From Myxococcaceae bacterium (GTDB lineage: Bacteria; Myxococcota; Myxococcia; Myxococcales; Myxococcaceae): DNA of 35,206 bases. The notes beneath the pieces are model-generated. The model had not been told where the DNA came from and searched no databases. It was given only the letters and a program-made list of their open reading frames with translations. The stretch covers positions 1 to 35,206 of the forward strand of contig JADGHL010000045.1 of the NCBI GenBank assembly GCA_019686135.1. Direction: 5' to 3'. Shown one piece after another: positions 6,900 to 14,455 of this stretch. Numbering within the stretch: position 1 is the stretch's first letter; each line of letters opens with the position of its first letter. Made by a program: the position numbers and the translations under genes.

Positions 6900-9800
6900 A
6901 TGGCGGTCGAGGGAAAGCGGGGCGCCGCCCGGACGGCCCCGGGCGATCAGCAGGAGACCGTCACCGTGGACGCGCTGGATGCGGGGAAAGGGGACGGCGT
7001 CGCGGGGCTGGTGGAGATGCACCGCCGCGTTGCCGCGCGGCTCCTGCAGGAGGGCGCTCCGAGCCGCGCCTTCGGCGAGCTGGTCCGCGCCAGCCGGGCG
7101 ATCCCCATGACTCGGCGGCTGGCGGCGCACCTCGTCGCCTTCTCGCTCAAGGCCGGCACCGAGCCCGCGGCGATCACGCTCCTGCAGACTGGGATCGACG
7201 ACGCGGAGGGCGCGGAGCGCGCCCACATCCGGCGCCAGCTGGCGCGGTTGCTCCGCAAGCTCCGCCAGCTCGAACGCGCGCGGGAGATCCTCACCGCGGT
7301 GCTCGCCGAGAACCCGCAGGATCGCCGCGCGCGGCGGGTCCTCAACGCGCTGCTCGAAGACGAGGCGCGGTGGGACGAGCTCGACGCGTCGCTGGAGAAG
7401 GAGGCGAAGGACGCACTCAAGCGTGCGCAACTCCGGCGCGCCGCGCGGGCCACCCTGCAACGCGCGCGCGTCTATGAGCGGTTGGAGAACCACCCGCGCG
7501 CTGCGCTCCGTTACGCGCAGGCCGCGCAGTACCTCGAGTCCGCGAAGGATGCCGCCGGCGCGTTCGACCTACGGCTGTTGTGGCTGCGCTCGTTGTGCAA
7601 GGCGGAGGCGCCAAAGCGCGCGCTGAAGGATGCGGTGGAGGTTTTTCTCAAAGCGGGCGCCGCGGCGGACCAAACGGACCGTGCCCGGGCCATGCTGGAG
7701 GCGCTCGGCCTCGCCCCGGCCGGCGGGCAGAAGGTCGCCGGTGCGCCGGTGAAGGGCCGCTCCCAGACGCAGCGCGAGCTGCTCCTCGCCGGCGAGGTGG
7801 CGGAGGCGAGCGGCCGCGCCCCCGAAGCCGCCGCGCTCTTCAACGCCGCAGTGGCCGAGGGCCCCGACCCGCAGATTCTGCGCCGCCTCGAGGCGCACTA
7901 CGTGGCGCGGCGCGCGTGGCGCGAGCTGGCGCAGTTCTACCGGGCGCGCGTGGCGGCCGCGCGGACGAAGGAGGAGAAGGTCGAGAGCCTGGGCCGGCTC
8001 GCGGAGCTGCTCGAGGACGAGCTGGGCGATCTCGACGGCGCGGCCCGCGCGTATGAGGAGATCGTCCAGCTGGGCGATCCCGGCGCGCTCAAGGAACAGG
8101 TGCGTCTGCTCGCGGCGAAGCAGGACCAGTCCGCGGTGCGGCGCGCCTTCGACGCGGCGGTCAACAGCGCGACCACCGACACCGCACGCACCAGCGCGTT
8201 CGCCGCGCGCGCCGAGGCCGCTCTCCGCAAGCAGGACTACGCCCGGGCACGGAAGGACTTTGAGGAGGCCGTGGCGGCGGACCCGTCGAACATCGCGGCG
8301 CGCGCGGGCTTGGCCGAGGCGGCGGCGAAGCTCGGCGACCTTGAGCCTATCGCCGCGTTTACCGAGAGCCTGAAGAAGGCACCGCGCCGCTTCCCGGGCC
8401 GGGCCGACCTGTTGCGGCGCCTGGCCCGGCTCGCCACCGCGCCACTGAGCGATGCCGGGCTGGCGCGCTGGGCGTGGTCTGAAGTGCTCGCCGAAGTGCC
8501 CGGCGACGAAGAGGCGGAGGACCGCCTCGCCGAGCTCGCGCGCCGGACCGGCGATGACGCGGCGCTGGAGGCGGCCTTGGCGAGGTTCATCCAGCGTGAG
8601 CCGCGCGGGCCGAAGACGCGGTTGGCGCGCATCGAACGGGTTCAGGTGCTGGAGCGGATGGGGCGTGACGCGGAGGCGCTCGCGGCGCTGCGCGAGGCGG
8701 TCCGCTTCGAGCCCGGACATCAGCAGGCGTGGTTGCTGCTCGCGGACCGGTTGATCGCCCTGCGTCAGCACGGAGAGGCGGCCTGGGCGTTGGAGCACGC
8801 CGCCACCGCCACCGAGGACGATCTCGAGCGCGCGGGAATCTGGCTGCGCGCCGCCCGCTTCGTTCGCGAGTCGCTCGGCGACGACGAGCGCGCGGCGACG
8901 TTCGAGCGCCGCGCGAAGAAGTTGCAGGAGGCGCATGCCGCGCCGGCGGCGCCGCCGGTCGTGACACCACCGCCGCCGCGTGCCGCGGTCCCTGAGGACC
9001 GGATCAAGACCGACACCGGCGGCACCGATCCCGACGCTCGCACGCCGTCGAGCCACGAGACGGTGCTGGAGATGGAGACGGTGGCTCCGCCGGACGAGGC
9101 CGAGCCGCCCGGCGAGGACGATGGGTCGGCCTGGCGCGACAGCGAGGATCGCAGCGGCGCCGCGCTCGCGTCGTACCGCGACGAGTCGCCCATTCTGGTG
9201 GCCGACGAGGACGTGTTGGAGGTCACCACCGGCGATCTGATCCAGCCGCAGCAGGTGGTCGAGGAGTGGGAGGCGCCCCCGGGCCAGATGGACGAGGGTC
9301 CGAGCACCGTCGAGCTGCCCGTTCCGCTCGGGGAGGGTGAGGTCCAGAACACCCCGTCGCTGCCGCACCCTGCCTTGCAGCGGCTGCGTGTCGACCGGGC
9401 GCGGCTCCTGGCGCAAGTGCGTGAGGATCCGCTGGACGCCGGCGGCTACTACGCGCTCGCGGAGTACTTCGATCACGTAGGCGACGCCGACCGCAAAGCG
9501 CTGATGTCCGAGATCGCCCACGCGCTGGAGGGCGATCCGGACGCGGCCCCGCGCGCGCCGAGGCTGATTCTTTCTGCGACCGACCGCGCAGGGCTGCGGC
9601 ATCCGGCGCTGCGCGGCGAGGCCGGCGAGCTGCTCGCCTTGAGCGGCGTGGCGCTGTGCCGCGCCCACCCGGCACGTGGAAGGGCCGCGGGGAGCCGGGA
9701 GGAGTTCCGGCTCGACGCCGGGCGCGGAGCGCAGGCTGCCGCCGACGCGCTGCTCGCCGCCGTGCGCATCCTCGGGCTGCGCGCGCCCGACCTCTACATC

Positions 9801-10310
9801 TCCGAAGACAACGGCCCGCCGTTCGCGCTGACGCACACGGCGCAGGGAACGCGGATCCTCATCGGCCGGTTGGCGGTGAAGAGGCTTTTGCCCGAGGCCG
9901 AGCTGCGCTTCTTCGCCGGGCGGGCGCTGTTCACCCAGAACCCGGATCTGCTCGCGCTGCGGACCCTGAAGAAGGAGGAACTCGCGCGCGGGCTGGCCGT
10001 GCTCCGGCAGGTGGTCCGCAGCGGCCGCAACCTCTCCGGTGAGGCCCGCGCCATCCGCGAAGGGCTCTCGCCCCGGGCGATCCCCCGGATCCGCGAGCTG
10101 TTCGAGCGCGTCGGCCAGGAGCTGCCGTGGGCGGCGCTGGCAGACGGCGCGCGTCACTCGGCCAACCGTGCCGGGCTGGTGGTCTGCGGTGGCGTCGCGC
10201 CCGCGCTGCAGGCGTTGCGGGCGAAGAAGGCGCTCCGCAGCGAGGTGGTGGAGCTGATCCGCTTCGCTGCGTCGGAGCGCTACCTGCGCATCCGGAACAA
10301 GCGGCTGTAG
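6900..10310 (+). CDS. Large TPR-repeat protein, 1,136 aa
   Basis: The reading frame extends upstream, but the ATG at 6900 is preferred because it lies just beyond the divergent gene and has TAGACT 10 nt before it; no Shine-Dalgarno is present. Residues about 30-675 are repeated 34-residue-like helical pairs typical of tetratricopeptide repeats (for example ARAYEEIVQLGDPGALKEQV and ARARKDFEEAVAADPSNIAA). A Pro/Asp/Glu-rich linker runs from about 678 to 815. A distinct C-terminal domain of about 320 residues follows (LYISEDNGPPFALTHTAQ, then LPEAELRFFAGRALFTQNPDLLALRTLKK). A domain of this kind occurs at the end of other giant myxobacterial TPR proteins; here it has no HExxH, so peptidase activity is not supported. 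There is no signal peptide, so it should be a cytoplasmic scaffold. The partner is unknown. Confidence 0.85.
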   Translation: MAVEGKRGAARTAPGDQQETVTVDALDAGKGDGVAGLVEMHRRVAARLLQEGAPSRAFGELVRASRAIPMTRRLAAHLVAFSLKAGTEPAAITLLQTGIDDAEGAERAHIRRQLARLLRKLRQLERAREILTAVLAENPQDRRARRVLNALLEDEARWDELDASLEKEAKDALKRAQLRRAARATLQRARVYERLENHPRAALRYAQAAQYLESAKDAAGAFDLRLLWLRSLCKAEAPKRALKDAVEVFLKAGAAADQTDRARAMLEALGLAPAGGQKVAGAPVKGRSQTQRELLLAGEVAEASGRAPEAAALFNAAVAEGPDPQILRRLEAHYVARRAWRELAQFYRARVAAARTKEEKVESLGRLAELLEDELGDLDGAARAYEEIVQLGDPGALKEQVRLLAAKQDQSAVRRAFDAAVNSATTDTARTSAFAARAEAALRKQDYARARKDFEEAVAADPSNIAARAGLAEAAAKLGDLEPIAAFTESLKKAPRRFPGRADLLRRLARLATAPLSDAGLARWAWSEVLAEVPGDEEAEDRLAELARRTGDDAALEAALARFIQREPRGPKTRLARIERVQVLERMGRDAEALAALREAVRFEPGHQQAWLLLADRLIALRQHGEAAWALEHAATATEDDLERAGIWLRAARFVRESLGDDERAATFERRAKKLQEAHAAPAAPPVVTPPPPRAAVPEDRIKTDTGGTDPDARTPSSHETVLEMETVAPPDEAEPPGEDDGSAWRDSEDRSGAALASYRDESPILVADEDVLEVTTGDLIQPQQVVEEWEAPPGQMDEGPSTVELPVPLGEGEVQNTPSLPHPALQRLRVDRARLLAQVREDPLDAGGYYALAEYFDHVGDADRKALMSEIAHALEGDPDAAPRAPRLILSATDRAGLRHPALRGEAGELLALSGVALCRAHPARGRAAGSREEFRLDAGRGAQAAADALLAAVRILGLRAPDLYISEDNGPPFALTHTAQGTRILIGRLAVKRLLPEAELRFFAGRALFTQNPDLLALRTLKKEELARGLAVLRQVVRSGRNLSGEARAIREGLSPRAIPRIRELFERVGQELPWAALADGARHSANRAGLVVCGGVAPALQALRAKKALRSEVVELIRFAASERYLRIRNKRL

Positions 10311-10515
10311 CGCCGGGCGACGCTATTCGGACTCGCAGGGAGAGAGGGCGATCCCAGTCGGACCGATGCCATCCGCGCCTACAGGACGGAAGGTTCACCG
10401 AACCCGGGTGGAGGCGATCCGCTCAACCGCTGGATTGCCATTCCTTTGACCACCCTCAGGCGCGAACCGTCGAACGATGAGTCAGCGCCAACCGCTGGGT
10501 GTGTCGCTTCCGCAT

Positions 10516-11364
10516 CTACTGAACCTGAATCCGCAGCGTCAGCGCCAGTAGCCGCGAGGAGCTCCCGCCGAGCTCGTGCTGGTAGCCGAAGTCGATCTCT
10601 GCGTTGTCGATCATCAACCCGAGCCCGCCGGTGACCAGCCGTGCCCGGCGGAACTGGTCCCAGGCGTAGCCGGCGCGGATCGGGAGGAAGTTGCCGAGCA
10701 CGTACTCTCCACCCGCGGAGACGGCGAACACCGGCGTCGGCCCGTTGAAGTCCCCGCGCACGTCCGCGGCGAGGCTGAACACTGGGCTCGTCCAGCCGAC
10801 GGACAGCGCGTAGAAGCGCTGGAACTCGGGGTTGCGGATGTCGATGAGGTTGTGTCCGGAGAACCCGAACACGAGCCCGCCGAAGTTGAGGACCACGCCG
10901 GCGTCCCCGGTGACGGCGTTCGCGTTCTGCGCGCCGGTCATCAGCACGTGTCGCATGGACAGACCGATGCTCAGCGTCGGTCCGAACGGAATCGAGAACG
11001 CGCCCGTGTTGATGTGCGCGGTGCGCTGCGTCTCCCCGCTGCCCAGCGACACCAGGTGATAGGTGATGCCGGCCGACAGCGGGCTGGTGACGCTGTCCAT
11101 CACCGACACCGAACCGAAGCCGAACGGGTTGCGCGGATCCCACGCGCCGGAGAGCTCGATCAGATACCGCTTGTAGATGCCGATCGACGCGGGGTTCCCG
11201 TCCAACGCCTCCGTGCCCAGCCCGAGCGACCGGTACGCACCGCCCATCGCGTACGCACGCGCGGCCATCACGTCCGGGATCTGCGGTCCCTGCGCCGAAG
11301 CCACGGTGGTCTGCGCGAAAGCGATTGTGGAGAGAAGGACCGCGAACGGCACGAAACGGCGCAT
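10516..11364 (-). CDS. Outer-membrane beta-barrel protein (PorV/FadL-like), 282 aa
   Basis: The product begins with a clear Sec signal peptide (FAVLLSTIAFAQ, cleavage around AQTTVASAQ) and continues with ARAYAMGGAYRSLGLGTEAL followed by NPASI. That 'MGGA...NPA' opening is typical of the PorV/PorQ and FadL-like outer-membrane proteins. The rest is a chain of amphipathic beta strands with many Gly and aromatic residues and ends in a strand (LLALTLRIQVQ), as expected for a barrel. It should sit in the outer membrane; cargo or partner is unknown. TAGGAT at 11373-11378 lies 8 nt before the ATG with no Shine-Dalgarno. It is divergent from the gene at 11424, with only 59 bp between the two start codons, so both promoters share this gap. 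Confidence 0.85.
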   Translation of the reverse strand: MRRFVPFAVLLSTIAFAQTTVASAQGPQIPDVMAARAYAMGGAYRSLGLGTEALDGNPASIGIYKRYLIELSGAWDPRNPFGFGSVSVMDSVTSPLSAGITYHLVSLGSGETQRTAHINTGAFSIPFGPTLSIGLSMRHVLMTGAQNANAVTGDAGVVLNFGGLVFGFSGHNLIDIRNPEFQRFYALSVGWTSPVFSLAADVRGDFNGPTPVFAVSAGGEYVLGNFLPIRAGYAWDQFRRARLVTGGLGLMIDNAEIDFGYQHELGGSSSRLLALTLRIQVQ

Positions 11365-11384
11365 GGAGCTTCATCCTATCTGCC

Positions 11385-11413
11385 TTGCTGCGACTGGGTA
11401 GGAAACCTACAGT
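11385..11413 (+). promoter_or_regulatory. Sigma-70-type promoter giving a near-leaderless message
   Basis: TTGCTG (11385-11390) and TACAGT (11408-11413) are spaced by 17 bp, with the ATG only 10 nt beyond the -10 hexamer. Initiation at the usual distance would start the RNA within a few bases of the ATG. The region overlaps the predicted -10 of the divergent gene (11373-11378). Confidence 0.55.
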
Positions 11414-11423
11414 TCGCCGCCTC

Positions 11424-12176
11424 ATGAAGACCGGGCCAGCCGTATCCGCTCTCGCGCTCTCGCTCCTCGCCGCCGCGGCGTTCGCGTACGTGATGCCGGC
11501 GAGCTCCATCCTCCGCCGCCTGGTGGATGGCCGGGAGGATCTGCACCTTTCTGCTCTCCAGGTGAGCGGCACGGTCAGCTTCACCGACGAGGGCGCCCGT
11601 GAGGCCGGGGCCGCGCTCAACCTTCCCGGCGATCGGGAGATCCAGGGCGACCTCACCTTCTCCCTCAAGCTCCCGGGCCGCTGCCGCGCCGAGGTCACCG
11701 TTCCGGAGGGCAGCTCCAGCGCCACGGTGATGGCGTTCGGGAAGAAGCGGGTGGAGGGCAAGGAGATCGCCAGCCTCGGCGCCGCGGTGGCGGAGGTGTG
11801 CCCCTCGCTCGCGCTGAGGAGCACGTCGGAAGGTGAGGCGCGCGAGGCGCTGGAGCGGCACCTGCGCAGCCTCGGTATCGACATCCGGCGGACCTCGCTG
11901 GCGCGCTTCGAGGGGCAGATCGCGTACGTCATCGGCGATCCGCCCAAGGGTGCGCCGCAGTTCTGGATCTACAAGGACAGCCTTTTGCCCGCGCGCGTGC
12001 TGTACGCCGACGCGCAGGGGACGAAGTGGGACGTGCGCTTCCGCGACTTCGGATCGCCGGTGGCGGAGAACTGGTTCCCGCGGATCGTCGAGGTCGCGAA
12101 GAACGGGGAGCTCGTGCTGCGCTTCACCGCGCTCTCCGCCGACGCCCACGCGAAGCTGGCGGACAGCCTCTTCTGA
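11424..12176 (+). CDS. Exported protein of unknown function, 250 aa
   Basis: The ATG at 11424 starts a signal peptide (ALALSLLAAAAFAYVMPAS, seen as a hydrophobic run ending near residue 25). The mature protein has an LolA/LolB-like feel: ILRRLVDGREDLHLSALQVSG near the start, beta-rich middle (GDLTFSLKLPGRCRAEVTVP), and a later KDSLLPARVLYADAQGTKWDVRF segment followed by WFPRIVEV. These features are common to lipid-binding periplasmic proteins with an incomplete barrel. That assignment is an inference from pattern only. It is followed 24 bp downstream by priA in the same direction, so co-transcription is likely. Confidence 0.8.
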   Translation: MKTGPAVSALALSLLAAAAFAYVMPASSILRRLVDGREDLHLSALQVSGTVSFTDEGAREAGAALNLPGDREIQGDLTFSLKLPGRCRAEVTVPEGSSSATVMAFGKKRVEGKEIASLGAAVAEVCPSLALRSTSEGEAREALERHLRSLGIDIRRTSLARFEGQIAYVIGDPPKGAPQFWIYKDSLLPARVLYADAQGTKWDVRFRDFGSPVAENWFPRIVEVAKNGELVLRFTALSADAHAKLADSLF

Positions 12177-12200
12177 AGGAGGCGCGTCCGCGCGTCCGCC

Positions 12201-14441
12201 GTGAGCTCGCTTCTGGCATCCGTCGCGGTCGGCCGTCCGGTGCGCGGCGAGTTCACCTACTCGGTGCCCGAGGCGCTGGCGTCGAAGCTGCGGCCCGGGC
12301 AGCGGATCGTCGTGCCGTTCGGCCGCGGCAAGGCGCTCGGGTTCTACCTCGGCGAAGCCGCGCGTCCGCCGGATCCGTCCGTCCAATTGAAGGCGATCAT
12401 CGACGTGCTCGACGACGAGCCCGCGGTGGCCAAAGACGTGCTGCAGCTTCTGCGCTTCGCCGCCGAGCACTACCGCTATCCTTTGGGCGAGGCCATCCGC
12501 GCGGCGATGCCGCCGGGGCTGACGCAGCAGCAGGCGCAGAAGCAGGCACGCCCGGACGTGCAGCGCTTCGTCGTGGCCACGCCCATGGCGGACCCGGCTG
12601 CGCTGCTTCGCGCGCCGGCGCAGGCGGCGGTGATCCAGTACCTGCTCGCGGTGGGTGGTCGCGCCGAGATCGAGGAGCTCGCGCACGCCATCCCCGGCGC
12701 CCGGGAGTCGGTGAAGAAGCTCGTATCGCGCGGCTTCGTACAGATCGAAGAGGTGCCTATCGAAGCGGGCGTGAAGGAGGGCCTCCAGCACGGGCGGCAC
12801 GAGCGGCTCACGCCGGAACAGGATGTGGCAGTGGCGGAGCTGGCGCGCGCGCTCGATGCCGGCGAATTCCGCCCGTATCTGCTCCACGGCGTCACCGGCA
12901 GCGGGAAGACCGAGGTCTACCTTCAGGCGATGGAGCACGTCCTTCGGCTGGGGAAGGGTGGGCTGATCCTGGTTCCGGAGATCGCGCTCACGCCCCAACT
13001 GGTGGGCCGCTTCCGCAGCCGCTTCGGGACGTCGGTCGCGGTGCTCCACTCCGCGCTCAAGGATCGCGAGCGGTTGTTGCACTGGCAGGCGCTGCGCAAA
13101 GGCGACGTGCGGATCGCGGTGGGCGTGCGTTCGGCCATCTGGGCGCCGGTCCGCGACCTCGGGTTGATCGTCGTCGACGAGGAGCACGATCCGTCGTTCA
13201 AGCAGGAGGACAAGCTCCGGTATCAGGCGCGCGACCTCGCGGTGGTGCGCGCGCGACTGTGCGGGGCGACCGTGGTGCTGGGCTCCGCCACGCCGTCGCT
13301 GGAGACGCTGGAGAACGCGCGGCGCGGCCGGTACAGCAAGCTCGAACTCAGGTCCCGCGTCGACGATCGGCCGATGCCCGCGGTCCACATCGTCGACCTG
13401 CGCCGGGAGCGGCCGCGCACGCCGGAGACGGCCGGCACCGAGCCCCCGGTGCTCTCCACGCCGCTGCTGGCTGCGATGGAGGAGACGCTCGGTAAGGGGC
13501 AGCAGGTCATCCTCTTCCTCAACCGGCGCGGGCACAGCACGTTCCTTTTGTGCGAAGTGTGCGGCACCGCGGTCCGCTGTCGCAGCTGCGACGTCTCGGT
13601 GACGCACCACCAGTCGATGCGGAAGGTGATGTGCCACTACTGCGGCGAGGGCGGGCCGGTCCCGGAGCGCTGCGCCGAGTGCAACGGCACCATCCTCAAG
13701 CTGGGCGTGGGCACCGAGCGCGTGGAGGAGGAGGTCGCCGCGCACTTTCCGAACCACTCGGTGGCCCGGCTCGACCGCGACGCCGCCTCGAGCGCGGAGC
13801 GTCTCACCGAGCTCTTGGCCTCGTTCGCGCGCCGGGAGATCGACGTGCTGGTGGGGACACAGATGGTGGCGAAGGGGCACGACTTTCCTGGCGTGACCCT
13901 GGTGTGCGTGGTGATGGCGGACACCTCGCTGTCGATCCCTGACTTCCGGGCGGCCGAGCGCACCTTCCACTTGTTGACCCAGGTCGCAGGACGGGCCGGG
14001 CGCGGAAGGGATCCGGGGCGCGTGCTGGTGCAGACCTACAACCCCGACTCCGAGCCGATCCGGCGCGTGGTGGCGCACGATTACGACGGCTTCAGCGACA
14101 CCGAGCTGCGCTGGCGGAGGGCGCTGGCTTATCCGCCATTCACCCGGATGGCGGCGGTGCGCGTCGAAGGCGACCACCCCGAACAGACGGCCCGGATCGC
14201 CCAGGACCTGGGGCAGCGGGTCGCCCGGAGGATGCCGCCTGCCAGTCATGGCGTGCGCCTGTTGGGACCGGCCCCCGCGCCGATCACGCGGATCAAAGGG
14301 AAGACGCGCTGGCAGCTCATGCTCAAGGGGCCGACACACGCCTCGCTCGGTCCTCTGCTCTCCGAGATCGAAGCGCGCCTGCCCGAGCTGCCCTCTGCGG
14401 TGAAGGTCGTGATCGACGTGGACCCGACGGCCATGCTGTAA
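12201..14441 (+). CDS. priA: Primosomal protein N' (PriA), replication-restart 3'-5' DNA helicase
   Basis: The 746-residue product has the complete PriA layout. The N-terminal 3'BD (GRPVRGEFTYSVPE, then GQRIVVPFGRGKALGFYLG) binds the 3' end of the leading strand. The helicase core has Walker A GVTGSGKTE (residues 230-238) and Walker B DEEH (326-329), with the ATSLETL-type helicase motif III (GSATPSLETL). Eight zinc-binding cysteines sit at 451, 454, 460, 463, 478, 481, 491 and 494. Later come LVGTQMVAKGHDFPGVTLV and QVAGRAGRG. PriA reloads the replisome at stalled or repaired forks, working with RecA, which is encoded elsewhere in this window. The start is a GTG with AAGGAGG 18 nt upstream, too far for a normal ribosome-binding site, so the exact start is uncertain. 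The next gene follows after 14 bp. Confidence 0.97.
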   Translation: MSSLLASVAVGRPVRGEFTYSVPEALASKLRPGQRIVVPFGRGKALGFYLGEAARPPDPSVQLKAIIDVLDDEPAVAKDVLQLLRFAAEHYRYPLGEAIRAAMPPGLTQQQAQKQARPDVQRFVVATPMADPAALLRAPAQAAVIQYLLAVGGRAEIEELAHAIPGARESVKKLVSRGFVQIEEVPIEAGVKEGLQHGRHERLTPEQDVAVAELARALDAGEFRPYLLHGVTGSGKTEVYLQAMEHVLRLGKGGLILVPEIALTPQLVGRFRSRFGTSVAVLHSALKDRERLLHWQALRKGDVRIAVGVRSAIWAPVRDLGLIVVDEEHDPSFKQEDKLRYQARDLAVVRARLCGATVVLGSATPSLETLENARRGRYSKLELRSRVDDRPMPAVHIVDLRRERPRTPETAGTEPPVLSTPLLAAMEETLGKGQQVILFLNRRGHSTFLLCEVCGTAVRCRSCDVSVTHHQSMRKVMCHYCGEGGPVPERCAECNGTILKLGVGTERVEEEVAAHFPNHSVARLDRDAASSAERLTELLASFARREIDVLVGTQMVAKGHDFPGVTLVCVVMADTSLSIPDFRAAERTFHLLTQVAGRAGRGRDPGRVLVQTYNPDSEPIRRVVAHDYDGFSDTELRWRRALAYPPFTRMAAVRVEGDHPEQTARIAQDLGQRVARRMPPASHGVRLLGPAPAPITRIKGKTRWQLMLKGPTHASLGPLLSEIEARLPELPSAVKVVIDVDPTAML

Positions 14442-14455
14442 GCTCGCGCCGCTCC

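Noticed and set aside
7569-10157. Very long minus-strand frame opposite the TPR gene
   Set aside because: A shadow frame common in GC-rich DNA; the plus strand encodes recognisable TPR helices, and the minus translation is Arg/Gly/Leu-rich without domain features.
10311-10515. Possible tRNA or terminator between the TPR and barrel genes
   Set aside because: No cloverleaf, TTCGA arm or good hairpin with T-run was found; only a short direct repeat CAACCGCTGG occurs twice.
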